Source: Zygnema cylindricum (Eukaryota > Streptophyta > Zygnematophyceae > Zygnematales > Zygnemataceae). Taken from it: DNA of 64,000 nt. Both the position numbers and the translations under genes were made by a program. The stretch is taken from assembly GCA_037447655.1 (NCBI GenBank), contig JBBHKE010000140.1, forward strand, positions 62,001 to 126,000. The letters run 5' to 3'. Under the pieces are notes generated by a model. It worked only from the letters and a program-made list of their open reading frames with translations, did no database searches and was not told the origin of the DNA. Shown one piece after another: positions 55,035-64,000 of this stretch. Positions within the stretch are counted from its first letter, which is position 1, and each line of letters starts with the position of its first letter.

Positions 55035-55492
55035 CTTAGTTCAAAAGTAGGTGAAAGTAAGCCCATACAATATGCTTATTATACGCAAAACATACAATAT
55101 GACCTTAAGACCCATATTGTATTAGTCGCAAAATGAAACAAAATAGTAGTAGTGTTGAGTTGCACAACGATCTATAGAGAATTAAATGTCATGTCTAAAT
55201 TTCGAAAAACATTCGGACAAAAAAATATTTTCCTGTGAGTTTTGAGGTATTTTTTATTTAAAGCGTCATATTTGGACGATCAGACAGTCGTCGATCAAAG
55301 TTGCGATCTAAGAAGATCACATGAGAAGCCTATAACACAACTTACGATAGGACTATTATTAGATTTGGAAGATCGGACGGTCGCTGATCAAAGTAGCAAT
55401 TTAAGAAGATCACATGAAAAGCCTATAACACAACTTACGATAATGGCGCCTACAAAAGGCCTACAATAGAATCGCCTACTTTTGAACTATGC
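55035..55492. mobile_element. 8-bp-TSD MITE (458 bp)
   Basis: Ends CTTAGTTCAAAAGTAGGTG and CGCCTACTTTTGAACTATG; perfect 8-bp flanks CTTTAAGC (55027-55034, 55493-55500), the hAT target size. It has an internal near-duplication with GATCACATGAGAAGCCTATA around 55315 and 55410. Confidence 0.9.
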
Positions 55493-55985
55493 TTTAAGCA
55501 TATTATTATGGCAAGTCGAATGAGAAAAGTCGAAAAAACGAATAGGGAAGCCATGGTGGAAAGGTATTGAATTAGTGACGTCGGCGTTGTCAAAAGTGAC
55601 CATGACGTCACAATGTTACAGGCCCCGAAACATGTAATAATGTCACAAAAAACTACGGAAAGACCACAACCGTCGCTGTGTTTGAAGACGTCACCATTTG
55701 TTAGAAGTTTCTAGTCGTCTTCAATCGTCACAAGTTGTACCCACGTCTACAACCGTCACCTTTCAAAGTCCCGACTTCATTTTCGCACATTGGAACGTTG
55801 TGGAAAGGAGTACGAAAAATCATCACTAAAATCCAAATTAATTATTTAAAATATTGATTACATGGGCACATACCCTTTAAGACAAAGGGAAAATTACGCG
55901 AATCTGTACTCACATGTTGAAACATCTACTGTACTGTGTGAACACGGGCTATAGCGGCTACACTATGCGGATTGTATTCGAACTA

Positions 55986-56182
55986 CACCGCCAATCGCTA
56001 TTAGAGTCAAGGATTAAATAGCGTCAAAAAACATTTAGCGTTATTGATTCTAATTTAGTACCTGAGACGTGGCAGATTATGGTCCACTTACTTAAATAGC
56101 GTTATTAATTGTATTTCAGGTTTTTTTTTTTGAAAAAAGGGCACCGAATTGGCGTTATATACTCTAATAGCGATTGACGGTG
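55986..56182. mobile_element. TA-flanked MITE Q3
   Basis: 197 bp, CACCGCCAATCGCTATTAGAG end with inverted partner, TA flanks; a shorter deletion derivative of the Q family. Confidence 0.8.
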
Positions 56183-56244
56183 TAGTGTGAGTTGTGTAAA
56201 TTAGCGTTAATGTTGGGTGGCGTTAGGACCTTGAACCCAAAGTA

Positions 56245-56443
56245 CACCTTGAATCGTTATTAGCATATAGGAATTATTAGTGTAAAGAAAAAAATAGCGT
56301 CATTCATTCGAATTTAGTGCCAGGAGACGTGGCAGATTATTGTCCACGTCCTTAAATAGTGTAGTTGATTATATTGAAGGTATCAATGTCAAAATTTTGG
56401 GGTACCGATATAGCGTACATAAGGCTAATAACGATTCACGGTG
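56245..56443. mobile_element. TA-flanked MITE Q4
   Basis: 199 bp, CACCTTGAATCGTTATTAGC end with inverted partner, TA flanks. Confidence 0.8.
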
Positions 56444-56499
56444 TAGAGTTTGTAGCACTTTATTTACAGTGATAACTTTTCTACACTAATAGCGATTCT

Positions 56500-57493
56500 C
56501 GCTGTACTACACCGCGAATCGTAATTAGAGTAAATTACTCTAATTCGGTCGCTCGAAATTTCGACTCTATCACATCAAATAGAGTAAATGATTCTAATTT
56601 TTTCATTATGCTATTTAAGGTAAGGTTGAATTAGCGTTTTTAATTCTAATATATGTTCGTTTTAAATAGTGTGGAGTACGGACGACGTCCAACCGTGCAA
56701 AATTGTACTATTATAAGTAAAAAAGTACAAATAATGATTTAATACAGGCCATTATCATGTAACTGCGTTTTAACAAACCACGTAGTGCAAACGTCATAGT
56801 GACGATAAACTGTACATTTTGTCAGATTCTGTACGAATACCTTATTTACAGTAGAGGATATTAGCTTGCCAAATTAGAGTACACCGTATAAATTAGAGTA
56901 AATTCCTTTTTGAAACAGTTCTATCACATAAATTAGAGTAAATTACTCTAATTCTTTTTTTCTCTTTTTTTACTCTAATTTTTTCATTACTCTAATTACG
57001 ATGCGCGGTGTACAGTACCCCGCGAATCGTAATCAGAGTAATGAAAAAAATAGAGTACAAAAACTAAAAGAACAAATTAGAGTAATCAACTCTAATTTAT
57101 ATGATAGAGCTTTTTCAACTATGAAGTTTACTCTAATTTATTTTAGTACTCTAATTTGGCACGCTAATATCCTCTACTGTAAATAAGGTATTCGTACAGA
57201 ATTTGGCAAAACGTACAGTTTATCGTCACTATGACGTTTGCACTACACGGTTTGTTAAAAAGCAGTTACATGATAACGGCCTGTATTAAATCATTATTTG
57301 TACTTTTTTACTTAATAAAGTACAATTTTGCACGGTCTGACATCGTCCGTACTCCACTCTATTTAAAGCGAACCTATATTAGAATTAAAAACGCTAATTA
57401 AACTTTACCTTAAATAGAATAATGAAAAAATTAGAATCGTTTACTCTATTTCATGTGATAGAGTCGAAATTTCGAGCGACCGAATTCGCGGTG
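56500..57493. mobile_element. Inverted dimer of TA-flanked element Q5
   Basis: 994-bp near-palindrome centred near 57013. Each half is itself bounded by the CACCGCGAATCG/CGCGGTG termini, with ...GCGGTG TACAG TACCCCGCG at the centre, so two elements lie head to head. TA on the outer sides. Confidence 0.85.
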
Positions 57494-57495
57494 TA

Positions 57496-58558
57496 CTGTA
57501 ATTTACTGTACTGTTTACTACACTGACAGCAGTGAACTGTCCTATCATCAATTAGTAGGTGTTGTCGACGATATGGCCAATTACCGCTCGAAGTTCGGCG
57601 TTCGTAGCACGCAACCTGCCGGCCAAGTCAAGCAAAGTCAGGGGAGCCGCACGCAATTTCGGCGTTGAGTGATCGACACGGTAAGAGGTCACATGAAGAA
57701 CCGTACGGTATCGCGACGCATACATTTTCAATACAGTGCTGACAACGTTCCCACACTTCCAAACTACACTACAGTAATACTGCACGTATCTAGCCGATAA
57801 AACGTACAGATGCCTCCAGTACTTTATTATACATCCAATTTACTGTTGGTGCAGTAATATACCTGTACGTGGTAACGGTTGCATCTTCCAGTATCAATAA
57901 AGACTATTAGGTGTTCACGGTGGAACAGTAGCGAAATATAACAGAGAATAGCGTAACGCGTGACAGGTAACTGCTATGGCAAGACTTTCGTGAGCTTGGG
58001 TGAAAGTGAGATAAGAAAGAGACAAAAAAGTAAACGGCAAAAAAAAAAAAAGAGTAAGGGGGGAAAAAGAAAAAAACACTTCTGAACTTATCTTTAGTGT
58101 CTAAAGTATTTGTAAGGGCAGCTATGGCAATCACATGTTTGGAAGCAATTTAGAATTTCGAGTTCGGAAAAAACAAAATACTTTATCCTCGAGAAGTGGC
58201 GGAAGAGAGGAAGATTGCGTATGCAACGCAGAACAAAAGGGAACAAGAAACGACAAAAAAGGAAAGAGACAAAAAGGAAGACACATAGAGAAAGTAGTAT
58301 TAAAGCACACCGAAGCGAGAAGGAGATACAGCGTTTTAGGTCTCAGAAGCTAGACGAAACCCTACGTTTCTTTTAAGATTTGAGGTGTGACTTAAGTTGA
58401 AGTGCTGGAGTGTGACTTAAGTTAGAGAAGGTGTTTACTTTGGTTGAAGGTTTGGTGTAATGTTTTCTGCAAGAAGTTGCTGGTTACCTGAAAGCTAAAA
58501 CAGTAGTACTGTACTCTACTTTACTGTACTACACTGTACTACCTTTTACTTCTGTATG
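57496..58558. other. upstream region of the NAC gene
   Basis: No coding support. Contains poly-A runs (58038-58085) and a GTACTGTACTCTACTTTACTG repeat-like tract (58500-58545) just before the TATA box. Confidence 0.4.
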
Positions 58559-58566
58559 TATAAAAG
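58559..58566 (+). promoter_or_regulatory. candidate TATA box of NAC gene
   Basis: TATAAAAG, 296 bases before the start codon. Best TATA match near the gene; a 5' UTR of roughly 260 bases would follow. Confidence 0.5.
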
Positions 58567-58861
58567 GAGGATGTATAAAGTTTTCATTGAATATCTATTA
58601 CTTCAAAACAGAGCTGATGCAATTAAACCGAGCGAAAGGTTTAGCAGCAAAAAGAGTATCGTATTGCTTTGAAGTCAAGATTGTAAATAAAAATCTTCAG
58701 TTTTGTAGGAAGAACCACTTGTTGCTTAGATTTGTAATCATGTTTCCGTACGGTGTAATGACTACCAATTGAAATTTAAGGTTCAATAAGGTGGAATCTT
58801 ACTTTGTTGAGAAGGTACAGATCCAACCAGGTTACTCGTATTTGTTATCTTCTGCTTCACT

Positions 58862-61800
58862 ATGCCTTCAGAAGTTCTCCCTAATTCTTGTCCAAAACTT
58901 CCTCCCGGTTTCCGGTTCCGTCCATCCGAAGAGGAATTAGTTGGTTATTTTCTCAAAAGTAAACTTTGCAAAATCTCAACACCTGGCGTTACTATTCCAG
59001 AGCTTGATTTGTACAAAAACGAGCCATCTGAACTCTCAGGTAAGATACAAAACATGCTCAAATTCTATCTTTTTTTCTACCATACAAGTTTTGATTAATT
59101 GTGGTTGGCAATGTTTTCCGATTTTGTTCAAGCAGTGTAGACGGTTCATGTAATCTATGGTAGCGAAAGGGTTGGAAAACTGGCCTTCATAATTTCAGGT
59201 CAGAGTTAATGGTTGTACCAATTAGCTCTAATTGACATCCCTCTTTCCCTCAGCAAAGCAGGTAAAGGTCTGATTAGCCGTAAATATATGCAAGACACGT
59301 CCTGTCTTGAATCTATTCTGTAGAACTATGGGGGATTGACATCTATAAACTGAGCGACAAAGAGAAGTGAATACTTTTCTGGTGCTCTCGTCTGTTAATA
59401 ATATGTTTAGATATGTTTTAGAGGTTGCATACACCATCTAGTGCCAGTGGAATAGTGATAGTAGTAGTGTTTTTGAAGGTTTTGAGAGCGGTTTGAGAAA
59501 CGTTCTTCAACATCTGGTTGTTGAGGTAAGGAGCAAAAGCGATGTTCTTTGTACGTTGTTGTGTTGACAAATTCCGTAATTTCAGTGACCTAGGCAGGTA
59601 AGGGACTGTAAAATCTGCTAGCAATATGCGATTATTATTACATAATCGTGTCTATGGATTTGTAGCAGCAATGTTAAGTACTCGCCTTGTCAAAGAGTCA
59701 CAAAATGGTGAAGGAAGCAGGTAAGGGCAGTATGTGATTGTTGTTTCATAGTCATGTCGATGGATTTGTAACAGTCGTGTTAAAATATTTGTTTTATGAA
59801 AGAATTACAAAATGGTAAAGGTCTGTGGTGAATTGCAGAGATGCAGACCAACTATGGTACAAAGGATCACTACTTTTTTGTCCAACAGACTGTAGTTCGG
59901 ACTACACCCAAGGGATATTGGAAATGTCAGAAGATTGATCGTTTAACAAAAGAACGCGGTGGAGAGTCTCCGATTCCTGCATTAAAATCTACTTTTGCCT
60001 ACTTTGAGGGGCAGGCGCCCAAGGGGAAAGCAACCAGTTGGGTTATGGATGAATTTCGCTATATGGAAAGTAATTTGGATAGATTGCCGGTGAGTTTCAG
60101 TGTACTGCTTTTTACTGACTTTTGTGAAAGGTGTTAAAGTCACATCATTCTATTAGGTATTCCGAAATTAATCCTCAGGTTGTTAGTCTCTCTTGTTTGG
60201 GTTAGAGGTATATCTTGACTGAGACATTGTCTAAATCTATCTACAAGGATAGTCTCGCAGAAAGGTGTATATGCCTACGGCAACTTTGTTCGTGCATGTT
60301 TGGCTGAGGCGCAAATGACCATGCTGAGAAGCAGTTGTGTCATCTTTAGCTTTTGTAGCTCTTTCTAGCCGATATCTTGGTAAACCTAATACGCAAAACG
60401 GCTGGTTAAGACCATGCTAGGACTTTGTTAGGTTCTGAGCTTCATGTTCGCCTGCAACGTGTGCCTGCATCTTATTGTTCAATCGCAATTTCCATCGTGT
60501 CTTTACTTTTTCTTACTATACAACTGCAATTTAGGTCGCTTTCACTGCCCTTCGACTTACTTTATCTTGGTGTACAACTTATGTATTTACTTTTCTTACT
60601 GTACAACTGCAATTTAGGCCGATATCTTTGTGTCTTTTGACCTCCTTTACCTTACCGTACAAATTCAGTTTAGATCTTTACTTTTTTGTTATTTTTACAA
60701 CTGCAATTTAGGCTGCTTTCATTTCGTCTTTAATTTTTTCTGTGCGACTGCAATTAAGGTTTTTTTTTTTCTCAATTTAGGTTGCTTTCACTGTGTCTTT
60801 GCCTTTTTTTGTACAACTTCAATGTATCTTTAGTTTTTCTTACTGTACAGCTGCAATTTATGTCGTTTTCGTTGTCTTTTGATTTCCTTCTTTATAGTGT
60901 ACAACTGCAGTTTAGGTCCTTGCTTTGTCTTACTGTACAATTGCAATGTTGGTCTATTTCATTGTCTTTGCTTTTTTCTTATTGTACAACCTTTTTCTCA
61001 ATTTAGGTCGCTTTCGCTGTTTCTACTTGTTCAGCTTTATTTTACTTCTTAAATTCCTCTTATTGTACAATTGCAATTTAGGTCGTTTTCATTGTCTCTT
61101 CTGACTACTGTCGCGTCTTAAGCTTATTGTGTGAGCACTTAGGCATGGCCTCTCTCGATAGCATGTCCTTAATCTGAATGTAGCTTTTTCAAGTTCAGAT
61201 TGTCTCGAGTATTTCAAACAGGAGGACTCCCTTTGTCATTTATAGGTCTTTCTTATCGTTCAGTGACAGGTTCTTCCGCGGTCGTCTTGTACAATTGAAC
61301 TGCTGCAAACAAGGAGGAAGTGAGAATGGTTTTGGAAAAACTGCAATGTATCAGATTATTGATGCCTTTGCTTTTCCCAAAACTCTCTCCTCCCCTTTTT
61401 TGGGTATCAAAAGTAAATAGACTTTGACTTTTGAAGGTTCTATCGCTTTTCTTCTAGTGCTTGTTCAATGTTTTGGCCACAGGGATAAAATCTCTGAGGT
61501 GTTCGTGATTGACGTACTAGACTTATTTATATCAATGATAACTTGAATTTTTCGATGAAGGTTGTGGTACATGTAGTTCCACTGCTGGAAAAAATATAAG
61601 CCTCTCTTCTTTTGAAGGTATCATCGTTTTGTTTTGTTTTAGAGGGGGATTTTCTCCAGCTTCGCTTGTTTTTTTAAGTTTGTTCTTATGCCGTGTTTCA
61701 AGTTATGCAAGTTCTTGATGCGGTCTCCCTAAAGATAATGGTGTCCTTACCTTCCATGAAATGACCTAGCAACAAGAATTTCGTGAGACCGAGGATATGT

Positions 61801-63486
61801 GTTTATGTACTTCTGTGTATTATCTCCACTTATCTAGGTTTACGTGAAATACACTTTTATTGTGTTTTAGTGCGAATAATTTAAGGCTGAAAAAGGTCTA
61901 GTTTATTATGTTTGTGAAATTGCTCAAAGTCCACGATGTGCGTTGGGCAGATGGGGCTCTCGCCTTGAATCTGGCTCATACGGTTCCGTTTCTGATCCCT
62001 GAACCCTACCCCTGACTTCAGACTACTGGAGAGGTCCCTCTTCAGAAAGGTATAGTGCACTGCACACACACCGAGTGTGTGGGTTTTGGTGCACACCTTT
62101 GCTGGTAAAAGTAGATAGTAGAAAAGAAACCATGAAATATCGTGTTTGGTTGTCAGTAGGCTATGGCAAACAGATGGCAAGGTGAATGCGTACCTGGGCT
62201 GTATGTGTGTCCGTATGACTTCATATTGTTAAGGTTTTTTAGGCACGCCATGGTACATGTGGAGACAGGTTTTGTTATCTCAACCCTTTAGTTTTTTGAA
62301 GAATTGACACACTTTAATGGTTTTATAATGGGAGTATGTTTATTGTTCGAAAATAACTTTGTCAAGACTAAGTACTGTTTTTCTTGTTGCTGATTGCCAC
62401 CTATCTGAAAGATAAGAGAGTTTAGGTCCTCATCCAGATGACTGATTTCTAGTGCACCAGTTTTTGTAATATAGTGGAATTTTTTTGATTGACCTTCTAA
62501 ACGAGAAACTATTCAGTCTTCATGAAGTTTGGTTAAGCCATGGTTTTTTCAAAACTTTTTTCCAAAATCTTTCTTTTAAACCTTTTTCAAATCATTTTAT
62601 TGTCTGGCTCGGTGAGAGCACTACATTCTCATATCAATACAGCAGTTTGGAGAAGATCATGTTTCTATTATGCTAACAAGAGAAGATCATCTTTATATTA
62701 CCCTAACAAACCAAAAGAAAAAAGTGGGATTAAGAAGACGAAATATAGGAGAGACCGAATGAAAAAGTGCATTTTAGCTTACCCATGACTCTTTGTCGAT
62801 GACCTGTTTTGTTGTTCGCTCATATTGCGGTTTTTTCTTTTTGTTGTTTTCCTTTTCCATTTTCTTTTTTGGTTTTTACTTTGTTTCTTTTTGCTTTTAC
62901 TGAGACGCTGTGTCTATGGTAATGTTGAGGTTTGCAGACAGACTACACTATTTGCCATCTCAGGAATTTGAAGAATAAAAGTGATCGGGACCATATGCGG
63001 TGGGTAAAAATGGGACAACGCTCTTCAACAACAGTAAAAACAAGGCCTCAAAATTCTCTCGTCTGTATAGACATTCTTGAAACGACTTCGAGCGACTCCA
63101 TGGCCTCCTCTTGTGTGACAGGTGTAACACCCAGTCTTTCAGACACTAGTGGCCATAATGGTAGTCACCATTGTGGTCATAATGGTCGAAATAACCACGG
63201 GAATCACAAAAGAGGCCATGGGAATGCTAAAAGTCATTTGGGAGAACATCGTGAAAGGCATCATGTAAAGGAGGGAAGTGGAGATACGTCGATTATGGAG
63301 GAGGTAAAGCATGGAAAGGAAGGGAAAGAATGGAAGAGTGGGAAAGAAGGAAAAAATGGAAAGAGAGGACATCGAGGGTTGTCGAAGCATTTTGAGAAGG
63401 AAGGGAGTCCAGGGAAGAGAACAAGGAACGAGGTATCGAATAAAGGCCATTCATCGTCGTCGGCTTCACTACCGAGTAGATTGTGA
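58862..63486 (+). CDS. NAC-domain transcription factor (three exons)
   Basis: Nuclear DNA-binding regulator. Exons 58862-59039, 59839-60089 and 62938-63486, all with GT/AG borders and matching phases, give 325 residues. NAC subdomains in order: LPPGFRFRPSEEELVGYFLK (13-32), IPELDLYKNEP, YFFVQQ with GYWKCQKIDR (85-94), GQAPKGKATSWVMDEFRYME (117-136) and DYTICHLRN (145-153). The usual WKATG is WKCQK and LPPGFRFHPTDEEL has Arg and Ser changes, so it is divergent but retains the fold-defining residues. The C-terminal half is low complexity, rich in His, Gly, Lys (GHNGSHHCGHNGRNNHGNHK) with no clear activation motif. A further small exon inside the 2.85-kb second intron cannot be excluded. Confidence 0.88.
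60485..61095 (+). repeat. tandem repeat in NAC intron 2
   Basis: About 10-12 degenerate units of 50-60 bp with TTACTGTACAACTGCAATTT followed by AGG and a T-rich TCGCTTTCATTGTCTTTG stretch. Each unit resembles a pyrimidine tract plus 3' splice site. Confidence 0.8.
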
Positions 63487-63578
63487 CGAGAGGGAGGGAG
63501 GGAGTTAGAGAGCCTTTATATGATGATGACGAAAAAGTGTCGTAGGCATCCATATTGTTCGTCACTACATAGATATCC

Positions 63579-63584
63579 AATAAA
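63579..63584 (+). promoter_or_regulatory. candidate polyadenylation signal of NAC gene
   Basis: AATAAA 93 bases after the stop codon. Confidence 0.5.
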
Positions 63585-63614
63585 GCATCATTGCTTTTTT
63601 TTGTTTTTGCTTGT

Positions 63615-63785
63615 AAAGGGACTGTTTGGTGTCCTGTCTTTGTCCTGTTTGGTGTCCTGTTTTTGTCCTGTTTTGTGTCTTCTTTTTGTCCTGTTTGGTG
63701 TCTTATTTTTGTCCTGTTTTTGTCCTGTGTTGGTGTCCTGCTTTTGCCCCGTTTTGCGTCCTGTTTTTTTCCTGTTTGTCGTGGT
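63615..63785 (+). repeat. TGTCCTGTTTTTG minisatellite
   Basis: Tandem imperfect 11-24 bp units of GTCCTGTTT(TT)G. The open frames across it on both strands are repeat artefacts. After it, 63786-64000 shows nothing notable. Confidence 0.85.
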
Positions 63786-64000
63786 TGCAATAATTTGGTG
63801 GTATTTGAACCAGTCTCTTTTATATTGTTTCTTTTGGGTGGGCATTCTAGTATTTAGAGCAAATAACATGAAACTTGTTTCAAACTTTTTTGACTAAATA
63901 TGGTTTTGTGTGGCTCAATGTATATACAACATATGGCCAAAATCTGCAGTCCAATGTTCATTGCATAGTTCATATTTGCTGAATTATTTGAGGACGCTGT

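Larger units (their letters stand above)
54180..55875 (+). mobile_element. Harbinger-like element family F with two nested MITEs
   Basis: Left end GGCAGTCTGCCCATGTA after TTA, right end TACATGGGCACATACCC equivalent before TTT (one change from TTA). Body matches 41877-49289. Two MITEs (54626-54903 and 55035-55492) are inserted in it. Confidence 0.75.

Noticed and set aside
63293-63897. Frames rich in Thr/Lys/Gln or Leu/Val after the NAC gene
   Set aside because: They translate the TGTCCTGTTTTTG minisatellite on either strand and have no other support.

Overview
This is a repeat-dense nuclear window from a plant-lineage eukaryote. The clades that fit best are a streptophyte alga or an early-diverging land plant. 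The host evidence is a three-exon NAC-domain transcription factor gene (58862-63486, + strand; NAC factors occur only in streptophytes) and a pherophorin-like wall or extracellular-matrix gene (32325-33598, + strand; two Cys-containing domains joined by a Ser-Pro rod, an architecture typical of green algae). The species cannot be fixed from sequence alone. No bacterial features, CRISPR arrays or rRNA genes were seen.

Most of the window is nested transposons. 1-4210: 3' part of a Ty1/copia element with its 3' LTR, inserted in copy 1 of a repeat-borne acidic coiled-coil ORF of unknown function (4211-5434). 6806-7818: solo LTR with 5-bp target duplication. 8521-12274: two copies of a second copia family (B) in inverted orientation around a 786-base assembly gap. 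12275-14787: decayed Ty3/gypsy chromovirus with a chromodomain. 15219-21377: copies 2 and 3 of the acidic ORF, tail to tail; copy 2 is split by a tandem miniature LTR element (TRIM, 16023-18808), itself split by a minus-strand copia (16357-18436). 21583-25118: minus-strand copia deletion derivative that keeps gag. 27644-32320: a pile of LTR pieces ending directly against the pherophorin exon. 39757-41770: PIF/Harbinger-like element containing a long palindrome. 41877-49289: second Harbinger-like element holding a complete copia (42432-48863, TSD TGAGA, two 1043-bp LTRs). 51057-57493: TA-flanked MITEs, some dimeric, and an 8-bp-TSD MITE pair nested in another Harbinger-like element. 58559-64000: the NAC gene.

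The most interesting signal is that two unrelated LTR families carry RNA polymerase III-type genes inside their LTRs. The main copia family (nine LTR copies here) has an antisense tRNA-like unit with A box, B box and a T4+ terminator about 130-220 bp from the LTR start. The TRIM has, in sense orientation, a 72-nt tRNA-like sequence that fits a full cloverleaf, followed by TTTT. The described parallel I know of is Cassandra, whose LTRs carry 5S rRNA. In addition, the copia LTRs contain the gag start codon, and gag then runs through a primer-binding site that matches the anticodon arm of initiator tRNA-Met (half-tRNA priming as in Drosophila copia), whereas the TRIM uses the ordinary tRNA 3'-end site.

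All transposon polyproteins seen here are broken. The host genes are limited to the NAC gene, which looks intact, and the pherophorin-like gene, whose 5' part is missing or displaced by LTR insertions.
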